Shown here in pieces: positions 32,087 to 41,307 of a DNA stretch of 64,000 nucleotides. Origin of the DNA: Pseudomonas sp. G2-4 (GTDB lineage Bacteria > Pseudomonadota > Gammaproteobacteria > Pseudomonadales > Pseudomonadaceae). Numbering within the stretch: position 1 is the stretch's first letter; the number at the start of each line of letters is the position of its first letter. The stretch covers positions 6,492,001 through 6,556,000 of the forward strand of contig NZ_CP125957.1 in assembly GCF_030064125.1 (NCBI RefSeq), given 5' to 3'. Below the pieces are notes generated by a model. That model worked only from the letters and a program-made list of their open reading frames with translations. It had not been told where the DNA came from and searched no databases. The position numbers were made by a program, and so were the translations under genes.

Positions 32087-34044
32087 TGGGCAGCTCCTGG
32101 CTGGACAGGGTTACGCGGCGAGGCAGGGTCTGCCGGCAGCGTGAAGGTACGAAGGTCAATGGTCGGCGCGTTGCCGCTGCCACCCAGGCGATGATCAAGA
32201 ATCAGCAACCTGGCATTGCCAAGGCCCTGGCTCAGTTGGCTGAGGTATTGCTCCAACACAAACGCATGGCCGGCCGTTGCGTAGGCTTTGCGTTCAGCGG
32301 TGAAGCGCAAGTCGGCGGCCTGGGCAGTCGCGTTTATTTCCCGGGCGGTGGCTTGGGCCTGGTCATGGGCAATGCTGGCTTGCAGTTGCGCCTGGTTGCT
32401 CTGCTCCGCCGCCGCGCCGCGTTCCCGGGCGATGAGCGCCTGCGCACCGATCTGCGCCGCTTGCACACCGTGATAGGCATTGGCCGCGCCGGCCGGCGGA
32501 TGAATCGCTTCGACCACCGTCGCCAGAATTTCCACGCCGCTGTCGAGCGACTGCAAGTCGGCCTGCACGGCACGACCAATTTCATCGGCCAGGCTGACAC
32601 GGTCCACGCCCAGCAAACCATCCAGCGTACGCGAGGCGAACTCATGCACCAGGATGCGGCTGGCAGTGCTGCGGATCAGCGTCGGTACATCGGCGCTGTT
32701 ATAGGTCGCCGCCAACGCTGCGGCGTCACTCAAGCCGATGCGATAAACGAAGCGCACGTCCATGTTGACGATCTCGAAGCTCTGCTGATCTGCACGACGG
32801 CTGGCTATGACTTGGGACTTGTCGTTCACATGGCTGGCGTCCCACAAGCGATTGGCAGCATCCGGGGCTGGCCCCTCAGCCGGGTCGGCGGCCGCGGGCG
32901 GCCGTTTATCGCCGACGTTGGTGGCCAGCTCATGCACAACGCCATTTTCGACGCTCAGCACCCTGCCCAACGGCCAAGGCAATCCAACCTGCAAGCCGGG
33001 GCCGAACACCTCCACCGGCTTACCAAAACGCTCATAAATGCCGCGCCCTTGCAGCGGCACTTCATGCACGCCCGTTAACAACCACCCCACCAGCGCGACC
33101 AGAGCCAGCACCGGCAAAAAGGCTCGACGCATGTAACTGAAGGCCCAGATTTGCCGCAGGTCGATGCCGAAGCGGTTGTGCAGCTCGTGTTGCAAGGCCA
33201 TTAGCGGTCGAGGCGGCCAGCGCAGCAGATCGGCGATCACACTGTGACCCAACAGGGTCGGCTCCAAGGAATCCCGGCGGGGGCTGAATAACGACAGCAC
33301 TGCACGCAGCAGCAACTCCGCTGCCACCAGCCCCGGCAACACACCCATCAGCACCGCCAATCGCACCGGCCAGATGGACGTTTCCGTGGCGAACAACAAG
33401 CACAAGGCACCGAGCACCAGGACAATGATCGCTACCCGCGTCAATTGCGCCAGCGACGCTGCTTCCGGCCACTCCACCGCTGGCTGCTGGGCCAATTGGC
33501 GTTCGAATACCAGTAGTCCAAACGCTAACAACAATGAAAGTACCGCACCTACGCTGGCAGAAACGCCGAGCGCGGCAGCAGGCAATGCCAGATTCCAGGT
33601 TTGCTCCAGACTCAGCAATATCAACGCGGACCCACCGGCCAGCCACAAAGTAGGGGCACCGATTTGCCTCAACAGGCCGACCCAGCGCGCACTGATTCGC
33701 TCGAGCAAGCGCTCATACCAGCCCAAGTTATCAACAGGCTCTTCGTCGATCGTGGAGATATCCACAGCCGGCCCCAACGCCCTGCCCCGCCACTGCGTCA
33801 CCCACCAGGCCGATTGCAAACCCGTCGCCAGCACCAGCAGACCCGCGCTCTGGCCCACCAGCAGCGCCGGCCACAGCGATTGCGGTGAAAACAGTCCGAC
33901 AAAGAACGCCAGCACCCATCCCGCGCCTGCCAGGCTGACCAGCCCGAAAGCAATCCGCTTCAAACGACGTCCTTGAAACGGCGCCTGCTGAAAGCGCGGC
34001 CATTCGGCAACCTGTGCCCCCTCGACATCAAGATCGACTTGCAT
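32083..34044 (-). CDS. Large polytopic SPFH protein (HflK-like C-terminus)
   Basis: A 653-residue protein that joins a multi-pass membrane half to an SPFH half. The first ~320 residues hold about eight hydrophobic segments in which I recognise no transporter family; residues about 330-650 are HflK-like: VPLQGRGIYERFGKPVEVFGPGL, DMRFVYRIGLSDAAALAATYN-type segments and a coiled coil rich in Ala/Gln (LQASIAHDQAQATAREINATAQ). ATG 34044 is chosen with GGAG four bases before it; a TTG at 34083 is an alternative. It is the first gene of the operon and overlaps the next by four bases. The fusion is much longer than HflK (about 400 residues). Confidence 0.8.
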   Translation of the reverse strand: MQVDLDVEGAQVAEWPRFQQAPFQGRRLKRIAFGLVSLAGAGWVLAFFVGLFSPQSLWPALLVGQSAGLLVLATGLQSAWWVTQWRGRALGPAVDISTIDEEPVDNLGWYERLLERISARWVGLLRQIGAPTLWLAGGSALILLSLEQTWNLALPAAALGVSASVGAVLSLLLAFGLLVFERQLAQQPAVEWPEAASLAQLTRVAIIVLVLGALCLLFATETSIWPVRLAVLMGVLPGLVAAELLLRAVLSLFSPRRDSLEPTLLGHSVIADLLRWPPRPLMALQHELHNRFGIDLRQIWAFSYMRRAFLPVLALVALVGWLLTGVHEVPLQGRGIYERFGKPVEVFGPGLQVGLPWPLGRVLSVENGVVHELATNVGDKRPPAAADPAEGPAPDAANRLWDASHVNDKSQVIASRRADQQSFEIVNMDVRFVYRIGLSDAAALAATYNSADVPTLIRSTASRILVHEFASRTLDGLLGVDRVSLADEIGRAVQADLQSLDSGVEILATVVEAIHPPAGAANAYHGVQAAQIGAQALIARERGAAAEQSNQAQLQASIAHDQAQATAREINATAQAADLRFTAERKAYATAGHAFVLEQYLSQLSQGLGNARLLILDHRLGGSGNAPTIDLRTFTLPADPASPRNPVQPGAAH

Positions 34045-34266
34045 ACCACTCCAGCGTCGCTGACGGATCAAAGTCCGGGGCAATGGACAGACGCCACCGC
34101 CGCTCCGTTATATGTCGTTACCTTATAACCATTGCTGTGAAATTTCCGTTTTGAATTCTTCATCACAAGGCTCCTGTGAGCCCCTTGACTTAAGCCTTGA
34201 CCGAATTCTCTGGAAACGCTCATATTACGTACATAATTTTTTATCAGGCCAAGCGGGAGAACGGCG

Positions 34267-35667
34267 ATGAGCAACTACGACGTGGTCATTCTGGGCGGCG
34301 GGCCCGGCGGGTATAACGCGGCGATTCGTGCCGGACAATTGGGGTTGAAAGCCGCCTGTGTCGAAGGCCGCGCCACCCTCGGCGGCACCTGCCTGAACGT
34401 CGGCTGCATGCCCTCCAAAGCCCTGCTCCATGCCTCGGAACTCTATGAAGCCGCCACCGGCCCGGAATTCGCCAACCTGGGTATCGACGTCAAACCCACC
34501 CTCAACCTTGCGCAGATGATGAAACAGAAAGAGGAAAGCGTGACGGGCCTGACCAAGGGCATCGAGTTCCTGTTTCGCAAGAACAAGGTCGACTGGATCA
34601 AAGGCTGGGGCCACATCGACGGGCCCGGCAAGGTGACCGTCACCGACGAACATGGCGGCAAGACCGAGCTCAGCGCCAAGGACATCGTCATCGCCACGGG
34701 CTCCGAGCCCACGCCGCTGCCAGGGGTGGACATCGATCACCAGCGCATCCTGGACTCCACTGGCGCGTTGTCCTTGAGTGAAGTGCCCCGGCATCTCGTG
34801 GTAATCGGCGCCGGCGTCATCGGCCTTGAGCTGGGTTCGGTCTGGCGGCGCCTGGGCGCTCAGGTGACGGTGGTGGAATACCTTGATCGCATCTGCCCCG
34901 GCGTGGATGGCGAGGCGGGCAAAGCGTTGCAGCGAGCCCTGGGCAAACAGGGCATCGCGTTCAAGCTGAGCTCCAAAGTCACTGGCGCCGTTTCCTCGGC
35001 GAGCGGCGTGCAGCTGCAGGTTGAACCTGCGACGGGCGGCGAAGCGCAGACCCTGGATGCCGATTATGTGCTGGTCGCCATCGGTCGTCGGCCTTATACC
35101 CAAGGGCTGGGTCTGGAGAACGTCGGGCTGAGCACCGACAAACGCGGCATGCTCGCCAACCAGCATCACCGCACCGAAGCACCCGGGGTTTGGGTGATCG
35201 GCGACGTAACCTCTGGACCCATGCTCGCCCACAAGGCCGAAGACGAGGCCATGGCCTGCATCGAACAGATCGTCGGCAAGGCTGCCGAGGTCAACTACGG
35301 GCTGATCCCCAGCGTCATCTACACCCGCCCGGAACTGGCCAGCGTCGGCATGACCGAGGAACAACTCAAGGCTGAAGGCCGCGCCTACAAGGTCGGGAAG
35401 TTTCCGTTCACAGCCAACAGCCGGGCGAAGATCAACCACGAGACCGAGGGTTTCGCCAAAGTCCTGGCCGATGAACGTACTGACGAAATCCTCGGGGTGC
35501 ACCTGGTCGGTCCGAGCGTCAGCGAAATGATCGGCGAATACTGCGTGGCCATGGAATTCAGCGCGTCGGCCGAAGACATCGCCCTCACCTGCCATCCACA
35601 CCCGACGCGCTCGGAAGCGTTGCGCCAGGCAGCCATGGGTGTAGAGGGGATGGCGACGCAGATGTAA
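34267..35667 (+). CDS. lpd: Dihydrolipoyl dehydrogenase (E3)
   Basis: A 466-residue flavoprotein that reoxidises dihydrolipoamide of 2-oxo acid dehydrogenases or the glycine cleavage system with NAD+. The FAD site (VVILGGGPGGYNAAIRAG), redox disulfide (CLNVGC, Cys42/Cys47), NAD site (VVIGAGVIGLELGSVW), WVIGDVTSGPMLAHKAEDE and the C-terminal catalytic HPHPTRSE are all intact. No E1 or E2 gene is adjacent, so this is a stand-alone third lipoamide dehydrogenase, as in other pseudomonads. It is divergent from the SPFH operon across 220 bases and is followed by two REP pairs. Confidence 0.94.
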   Translation: MSNYDVVILGGGPGGYNAAIRAGQLGLKAACVEGRATLGGTCLNVGCMPSKALLHASELYEAATGPEFANLGIDVKPTLNLAQMMKQKEESVTGLTKGIEFLFRKNKVDWIKGWGHIDGPGKVTVTDEHGGKTELSAKDIVIATGSEPTPLPGVDIDHQRILDSTGALSLSEVPRHLVVIGAGVIGLELGSVWRRLGAQVTVVEYLDRICPGVDGEAGKALQRALGKQGIAFKLSSKVTGAVSSASGVQLQVEPATGGEAQTLDADYVLVAIGRRPYTQGLGLENVGLSTDKRGMLANQHHRTEAPGVWVIGDVTSGPMLAHKAEDEAMACIEQIVGKAAEVNYGLIPSVIYTRPELASVGMTEEQLKAEGRAYKVGKFPFTANSRAKINHETEGFAKVLADERTDEILGVHLVGPSVSEMIGEYCVAMEFSASAEDIALTCHPHPTRSEALRQAAMGVEGMATQM

Positions 35668-35685
35668 CAACGTACAGCTGACCCC

Positions 35686-35774
35686 GTGGGAACGAGCTTA
35701 ATCACGAGATGGCAGCACATCAGACATTGATGCAAGCTGACCCACCGTTATCGCGAGCAAGCTCGCTCCCACAG
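35686..35774. repeat. REP doublet, type A, one arm degenerate
   Basis: The right arm (TTATCGCGAGCAAGCTCGCT plus CCCACAG) is intact; the left arm (GTGGGAACGAGCTTAATCAC plus GAGAT) has diverged at several positions. It begins 18 bases after the lpd stop. Confidence 0.82.
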
Positions 35775-35818
35775 AGGATTGGCGGTGCGCACCCATCTTG
35801 CAACCAACCTAGACCCCA

Positions 35819-35908
35819 TGTGGGAGCGAGCTTGCTCGCGATAGCGGCTGCACAATCAACACCCCCGTACCTGACCCTCCGCCTTCGCGAGCAAGCTCGC
35901 TCCCACAG
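35819..35908. repeat. REP doublet, type A, intact
   Basis: Both arms carry TGTGGGAGCGAGCTTGCTCG with about 45 bases between them. It is the second REP pair in 230 bases. Confidence 0.92.
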
Positions 35909-35921
35909 TGATCCGCTTACC

Positions 35922-38072
35922 TCAACTGGCTGAGATCCGGGTTTTGCGCCGGCGCCGACTGATCAATCCCAACGCCACTGCCACCACCAGCACCAAACCA
36001 CCCACTTGCAGCAAACCCTTATACGGTCGCAGCGTCGAACGTATGGGCTCCAAGGCCTGTGTGACGTAACGTTTGTTCGCGTTGCGGAACTCCGGCTCCT
36101 GGCATTGATGACCGAAATCCTCAGCCCAATCCACGTACGGGCCTTCCTTCACGTAGCGCTGATACAACGCGCTTTGCTCTCCAAGGCTTGAGTTGTAGCC
36201 GACCGCCTTACACAACACTGCCGCAAACGCCTGGCTGGTATGGGGCAAGTTATCCGCCGCCTGGCTCGCCAGCGCCGTGGCGACAAAACGATAGTGGTAA
36301 CGCACGTCCGGTTGCGCGGCGCTGGCCGTCTGGCGTTGCACTTCACCTTCGGCCACCAGCGGCCCGACCTTCAGCTCGACGGGTTCCAGGCTGTAGTTGC
36401 CCCCCAGGCTGGCGTAATCCGGCGCCATCTCGTAGCCAAGCAGTTCCATGCCCCATTTTCGCGCCATCCCGGACGCATTGAAATACGCCTCAGCCCGCCG
36501 AGTTGGCCACCATTTGGACTCGGCATCCTGGCGCGATTGCCCATAGGCCCGAGCCTTGTTTTGCAGATCGGCATTGTCGAAATAAGCCGGCGCTTCGTCA
36601 TAGCGCCCTTCGCGCAACAAGCGACGACCCAGCAGATTGCGCAAGCTTGCAGCCACCGGCAATGGCACGTAGTTGTCGCGGTCCTGTTGGCTCAACGCCG
36701 GTGGCGCCGGGACTTGAGCGTCGACGTACTGCTTGAGCTCATCCACCGTCAGCACCCGTTCGGCAACCAAGGCAGCGTCGTACCAATAGTTGCCTTGGCC
36801 GCGATAGAGCTGATCGAAGGCTTGCAGGTAATCACCCCGTTGCAACGCCAGGATTGCGCTTTCGCCCTCGACCCGGCACTTGGGTTGCACTGACTCGTAG
36901 TCCCAATCCGCTGTACGTCGACTGCCCCAGGACTCATCGTTCGGAAAGGCCTGGGCCGCCTTGGCATAAGCCGCAGCGGCGGCGACCTTGTCACCGTCGC
37001 GCAACGCCAGCTTGGCTCGCACCCACCAGGCCAGGCCCGTGTCAGGGGCCTTTTGCACCAAGGCCTTGGCGCTGGCGTAATCGCCGTGTTGATAACTCAC
37101 TGCGGCCAGGCGGTCGGCATCGTCCAGGTTGTCCTGGGCATTGGCCTGCAACAGTGTGAAAAGTCTTTTCTCCCCCGACGGCTCCTCACCGTCCCACCAG
37201 CCGATGCGGCTGAGCAAGTACGCGGTGACCAGGCGCTGCACCGCTTTGACCTTGAGCAATTCGCTCAAGCGCTCATCCGGCTGGGCACTCAGGTCACCGG
37301 CCAATTGCAGCAAAGAACTGTAGCCGACCTGGGAACCTTGCAGGGACTGGGTCGCGTACAGTCCGACGGCGCTGTCCCAATCGTCAACGGTGTAGGCCAC
37401 CCGGGCTTCTTCACCGAGGCTCGCGACACCCAACTCCAGCGGATCGCTAAAACCGGCAATGCTCAGCTCGCGGGCCTGGCGGAACGCTTTCCGAGCCTGT
37501 TGCAGCAGCGCCGCAGGTTCGCCGCCACCGGCCTCGGTACTCAGGGCAAACAAGGCCCGTCCCAGGGAGTACGCAGCCCAAGTGCTGCGCAGCTGGCGTT
37601 GCTCGGCTGGCAACGCCAGCAACTGCTGGAACGACTCAGCGGCCCGTTGATGCTCACCGGCACTAAAAGCAGTCGCACCCATCGCGTACAAGCGCAATTC
37701 GGCAGGCAGGGTTGCCGCTTCGATGGCGACCTGCTCGACATCGGTCAGCGCCCGTAAACGCTCTACCACCGCTTGTTGTGGCGGGGTCAGGCCAATCTGC
37801 TCGGCCTTGCTGCGTTGTTCGACGTAGGAGGACATATCGTCATAGCTGTAATCCGGGTTGCGAGTCGCATCGGTGACAGGCTTGAGCCCGGCAATCGCCT
37901 GGCCGAGGCGACTGACCTCGAAGCGAAAGCTGCCTTCGGGTAATTCGGCCAGTGATTGCGCGCGGTTATCCAGCAAGCGCATCGGGAAGTCCGGTCCGCA
38001 GGCCAACACCTGGCCCAACGGCAGGCTGAGGCTCAAACACAGCAGGTGACGAGGCCACTTACGGGTAAACAT
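35922..38072 (-). CDS. TPR-rich envelope protein of unknown function
   Basis: A 716-residue protein with an N-terminal signal (MFTRKWPRHLLCLSLSLPLG, then QVLAC) that could be a lipobox (V-L-A-C) or a normal signal peptide. The body is made of helical tetratricopeptide-like repeats (for example AAESFQQLLALP, YTVDDWDSAVGLYATQ, HGDYASAKALVQKAP, LREGRYDEAPAYFDNA). It ends in one membrane helix (LLQVGGLVLVVAVALGLIS) and a basic tail RRRRKTR. It starts behind AAGGAGG five bases before the ATG and overlaps the start of its partner gene's 3' end by 14 bases, so the two are an operon. No function is known. Confidence 0.8.
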   Translation of the reverse strand: MFTRKWPRHLLCLSLSLPLGQVLACGPDFPMRLLDNRAQSLAELPEGSFRFEVSRLGQAIAGLKPVTDATRNPDYSYDDMSSYVEQRSKAEQIGLTPPQQAVVERLRALTDVEQVAIEAATLPAELRLYAMGATAFSAGEHQRAAESFQQLLALPAEQRQLRSTWAAYSLGRALFALSTEAGGGEPAALLQQARKAFRQARELSIAGFSDPLELGVASLGEEARVAYTVDDWDSAVGLYATQSLQGSQVGYSSLLQLAGDLSAQPDERLSELLKVKAVQRLVTAYLLSRIGWWDGEEPSGEKRLFTLLQANAQDNLDDADRLAAVSYQHGDYASAKALVQKAPDTGLAWWVRAKLALRDGDKVAAAAAYAKAAQAFPNDESWGSRRTADWDYESVQPKCRVEGESAILALQRGDYLQAFDQLYRGQGNYWYDAALVAERVLTVDELKQYVDAQVPAPPALSQQDRDNYVPLPVAASLRNLLGRRLLREGRYDEAPAYFDNADLQNKARAYGQSRQDAESKWWPTRRAEAYFNASGMARKWGMELLGYEMAPDYASLGGNYSLEPVELKVGPLVAEGEVQRQTASAAQPDVRYHYRFVATALASQAADNLPHTSQAFAAVLCKAVGYNSSLGEQSALYQRYVKEGPYVDWAEDFGHQCQEPEFRNANKRYVTQALEPIRSTLRPYKGLLQVGGLVLVVAVALGLISRRRRKTRISAS

Positions 38073-39252
38073 TGAAACCTCCTTGGTCAATTTTCGTACA
38101 GCGCGCCCAACCGATTGCCCGTTGAGTGCCAGCGGCCAAACGGCCGTCCTGAATGCGGGTGAAGGTAAGCAGTCCGGGGGCTTGTTGCAACGTGTAACCC
38201 GCCAGGGCATCGACGCCATCACACCCGCCGACGGCAAGCGTCAGCCGCTGGGGCCAGGGGCTGTCGAGATTGCCCCGGTTGACCAGCCGAATATCGTACA
38301 AACCGTCCTGTTCCTGTAGCTGCACACCGAGGCGACTGTCCAGGCTATCCCCTCGGGCAACGGCCCCGAGGGTCGTCAGGCTCCAGGCCCGCCGGTCGCC
38401 CGTCAGCGGCAGGCGAAACCAGATCAGCCCGGCCAGGTGTTGAGGCGGTTCAGCGCGCAGGTCTGCCGCAAGCCCGGCCACTTGCTGCGGATCGGCCAGC
38501 AGCTCCCGACGCTCGCCGCCCCGGTCGATCGGCACTTCGCTTTCAACCACCGGCACGCCGCTCTCCGACGTCAGCAGCGCCACGCCGTAGGCCGGCAGGG
38601 CCAGGTAGAACGGTCGTGTAGTGACGTCGCTCCAGCGTTCAGCCCAGCGCTGGGCCTGTTGCGGATCGAACAGCCCCTGTCGCGGGTCGCTCACCGCGTG
38701 AACCTGCAACACACTGCTGTCCACCGTCTCCAGCAGCCCAGGCAGTGCGGGGCTGTCGAGCCAGGCAGGCAGTGCGGTGATGCTTAACCCCAGCGTGGCC
38801 GGCAAGGTCTGCCGCAGCTGGGTCAGGAATCTCCCGTAGGCCGGTAACCGCGCGTTACCGGCGTCATGGTCGATCTCCACCCCCACCGGGGCCAGGCCCT
38901 GGGCTTGCCAGTCACTCAGTACCTGCTGGATTTGCGAGATTACTTCGTCCTGGTCCAGGGATTTGAGCTGACCGTCCAGGCGAATCACGGCAATCAACGG
39001 TCGGCCATCAGCCTTGAGCATTGCCGGATCGATCCGCGCGCGGCTCCAGCCAGCCCCGGGGAAAGCCTGCAACGCCAGCACCCGCAGAAGGGAAAAGTCC
39101 TCACGACTCTGGCGCAACGCCGATTCGTGGGCCGGCGTCCATTGGCGTTGCCAGATATAGAGTTGTTGATCGAGGGACGGGGCCGGAGGCTGTTCGCAAC
39201 CACCCAACAGCAACCCGGCGAGGGCCAGCGATAGCCGGAAAAGAAAAGTCAT
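38059..39252 (-). CDS. DUF3142 lipoprotein
   Basis: A 397-residue protein with a lipoprotein signal peptide (MTFLFRLSLALAGLLLGGCE; Cys19 after LGG). The rest is the DUF3142 TIM-barrel-like region (LYIWQRQWTPAHESAL, PAYGRFLTQLRQTLP, GLSITALPAWLDSP, RPFYLALPAYGVALL) found in envelope proteins. It resembles glycoside-hydrolase-like folds; the catalytic residues are not identified. Its product is likely outer-membrane or periplasm anchored and works with the TPR protein encoded downstream, whose start overlaps its end by 14 bases. About 80 bases separate its start from the GST gene's end. Confidence 0.82.
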   Translation of the reverse strand: MTFLFRLSLALAGLLLGGCEQPPAPSLDQQLYIWQRQWTPAHESALRQSREDFSLLRVLALQAFPGAGWSRARIDPAMLKADGRPLIAVIRLDGQLKSLDQDEVISQIQQVLSDWQAQGLAPVGVEIDHDAGNARLPAYGRFLTQLRQTLPATLGLSITALPAWLDSPALPGLLETVDSSVLQVHAVSDPRQGLFDPQQAQRWAERWSDVTTRPFYLALPAYGVALLTSESGVPVVESEVPIDRGGERRELLADPQQVAGLAADLRAEPPQHLAGLIWFRLPLTGDRRAWSLTTLGAVARGDSLDSRLGVQLQEQDGLYDIRLVNRGNLDSPWPQRLTLAVGGCDGVDALAGYTLQQAPGLLTFTRIQDGRLAAGTQRAIGWARCTKIDQGGFNVYP

Positions 39253-39332
39253 GAAACCTCACCACCCCTTGGAAGCCTCGCAGATTAACGCTTTGCTTCC
39301 GTAGGGTGGAGAACTTCAGGTTATTCGGCTGC

Positions 39333-39959
39333 TCACGCCGTCTTTTGCAAACCGACAGCTGTACGTGGCATGCCCACGAACCCTGGCAAGGCTTCGATTC
39401 CCGCCAGCCAGGCCCGCACATGGGCATAGTCCTCCAACGACACATTGCCTTCCGGTGCGTGGGCGATGTAGCTGTAGCCGGCGATATCGGCGATGGTCGG
39501 CGTTTCCCCTACCAGGTAAGTACGACCGCTCAGTTCCTGATCGATGACTTTCAGCACATTGTGGGAACGGGCAATCACGTCCTCGGCGTTATAGGCCGCG
39601 CCGAACACCGTGATCAGCCGTGCCGTGGCCGGCCCCGCATGAATCGGTCCGGCTGCCGCCGACAACCAGCGCTGCACCTGCGCGGCGCCCACCGGGTCGG
39701 TGGGTAGCCAGCGACCCTGGCCATATTTTTGCGCCAGGTACACCAGGATGGCGTTGGAGTCCGCCAATACCACGCCGTTATCGTCAATGACTGGCACTTG
39801 GCCAAACGCATTGATGGCCAGGAAATCAGCCTGTTTGTGCGCGCCTTTGGCCAGGTCGACGAAAATCTCCTCGACGGGTAGTTCGAGCAACGACAACATC
39901 AGTTGAACGCGATGGGAATGGCCGGAAAGCGGGAAGTGGTAGTGCTTGATAGGATTCAT
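39333..39959 (-). CDS. Glutathione S-transferase
   Basis: A 208-residue GST. The N-terminal thioredoxin domain (about 1-80) has [20 protein letters not shown], the cis-Pro motif QVPVIDD and the glutathione-binding [12 protein letters not shown]; the helical C-terminal domain follows (about 90-205: [17 protein letters not shown]). Ser/Tyr at the active site cannot be assigned with certainty; the LSGHSHR loop is a candidate. It conjugates or reduces glutathione-linked substrates in the cytoplasm. GGAG lies six bases before ATG 39959. It follows a LysR gene on the same strand, which may regulate it. Confidence 0.88.
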   Translation of the reverse strand: MNPIKHYHFPLSGHSHRVQLMLSLLELPVEEIFVDLAKGAHKQADFLAINAFGQVPVIDDNGVVLADSNAILVYLAQKYGQGRWLPTDPVGAAQVQRWLSAAAGPIHAGPATARLITVFGAAYNAEDVIARSHNVLKVIDQELSGRTYLVGETPTIADIAGYSYIAHAPEGNVSLEDYAHVRAWLAGIEALPGFVGMPRTAVGLQKTA

Positions 39960-40083
39960 GGTCGACTCCGCTGCAAGTGACGCCGTCAGCACAACAGCGT
40001 CGATGGCTCATCTTCCACTCAAGGTAAAAACAAGAGAATCACCCAGAAATGCAATCCATTGTTTCAGTATGAGAAACAATGCT

Positions 40084-40986
40084 TCAGCCGCTCAAGGCCG
40101 GATGTTCGCGCAACGCGCCGACGGTGAAATCGACAAAACTGCGAACCCGCGCCGGCGCATTACGCCCGCCTTGGTACACCACATGGATCGGCAGGGGCGG
40201 CAGTTCGAAGTCGGCGAGGACGATTTCCAATTCACCGGCAGCCACATTGCTTGCCACTTGATAAGACAGGATCCTCGTCATACCCAATCCCAGGCAGGCG
40301 GCGGTGATGGCGGCCTGGTTAGCCGTCACCACCAGCCGAGGCACAGGCCGGACGGCCAATGGCTGGCCCGCCTCGGCGAAGGTCCAGCTTTTGATCTGGC
40401 CAATGGCCGATGACGCCACGACGGGCATCCGCTCCAGATCATCCGGATGTCGTGGCCGTCCATGGCGCTCGAAAAAATCCGGGGAGCCGCAGACCACCCG
40501 TCGCACTTCACCGACACGGACGGCGTGAAGATTGCTGTCCGGCAATTCGCCAATGCGCACGGCAACGTCGATGCCCTCCTCGACCAGGCTGACCGTGCGA
40601 TCCAGCAGCAAGGCGTTGATGCTGACCTCGGGAAACCGATGCAGGTAATCGACCAGCGCCGGCGTGACGAACAACTGGCCAAACAGCACCGGCGCAGTGA
40701 TCGTGAGTTGTCCACGGGGCTGGACGTGACTGCCGGCTGCCGAGTCTTCGGCCTCCTGCAAATCGCTGAGGATCCGGCGACAGTCGTCGAGAAAGCGCTG
40801 GCCCGCTTCGCTCAGGTACACGTTGCGCGTGGTGCGAACCAAAAGGGGCGTGCCGATGCGTTGCTCCAACGCCGCCACCGCTCGTGTGACGCTGGCCGCC
40901 GACAGGCCCAGGCGTCGCGCAGCCGCCGAAAATCCAGAGTCCTGGGCCACGGCGAGAAAAACCTGCATTTCCTGAAACCTGTCCAT
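40084..40986 (-). CDS. LysR-family transcriptional regulator (CrgA-like)
   Basis: A 300-residue LysR regulator. It begins MDRFQEMQVFLAVAQDSGFS and has the winged helix (FSAAARRLGLSAASVTRAVAALEQRIGTPLLVRTTRNVYLSEAG, about 18-63) followed by a CrgA/QscR-type effector domain (GQLTITAPVLFGQLFVTPALVDYLHRFPEV, GIDVAVRIGELPDSNLHAVRVG). Such regulators often control an adjacent oxidoreductase or GST; the GST gene lies 124 bases downstream on the same strand. The upstream 190 bases to 41175 hold no recognised promoter pattern. A longer in-frame start at 41097 has no ribosome site and is rejected. Confidence 0.88.
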   Translation of the reverse strand: MDRFQEMQVFLAVAQDSGFSAAARRLGLSAASVTRAVAALEQRIGTPLLVRTTRNVYLSEAGQRFLDDCRRILSDLQEAEDSAAGSHVQPRGQLTITAPVLFGQLFVTPALVDYLHRFPEVSINALLLDRTVSLVEEGIDVAVRIGELPDSNLHAVRVGEVRRVVCGSPDFFERHGRPRHPDDLERMPVVASSAIGQIKSWTFAEAGQPLAVRPVPRLVVTANQAAITAACLGLGMTRILSYQVASNVAAGELEIVLADFELPPLPIHVVYQGGRNAPARVRSFVDFTVGALREHPALSG

Positions 40987-41307
40987 CCAGCCCCCGATGA
41001 GAAATCCTGATACAAGTTTGCTGCGCCCCCAAAGCAGCGCTCCGCGGCCATTGTAGGGGCCCAGGCCAGTGAACCACAGCCTAGCGTAGCCAGACACGGG
41101 TCATTGACCCGGCCATGGACGTCTACACTTGGTACCATCCAGTTTTATGACAATTTCATGACCGAAGACAAACCCCTGTGGGAGCTTGCTCACGATAGCG
41201 TCGGATCAGCCTGAATCCATGTGGACTGACACACCGCCATCGCGAGCAAGCTCGCTCCCACAGGGCGTGTATTCAATGGATTGGCTTCAACCGAAAGGCT
41301 TTGTCTT
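40987..41307. other. Gene-free stretch between the LysR and LTA-synthase-family genes
   Basis: About 320 bases between two divergent genes. It holds a damaged REP pair (41176-41263) and must contain both promoters, but I see no clear -35/-10 pair or operator. Confidence 0.5.
41176..41263. repeat. REP doublet, type A, left arm with internal deletion
   Basis: The right arm is intact (CATCGCGAGCAAGCTCGCTC plus CCACAG). The left arm reads TGTGGGAGCTTGCTCACG, lacking five bases (CGAGC) of the normal GGGAGCGAGCTTGC. Confidence 0.85.

Noticed and set aside
34221..34240. TATTACGTACATAAT near-palindrome before lpd
   Set aside because: Imperfect at two positions and short; not strong enough to call an operator.
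34068..34274. A 68-codon minus-strand frame upstream of the SPFH operon
   Set aside because: No ribosome site, no domain pattern, and it overlaps the start of lpd; probably chance.
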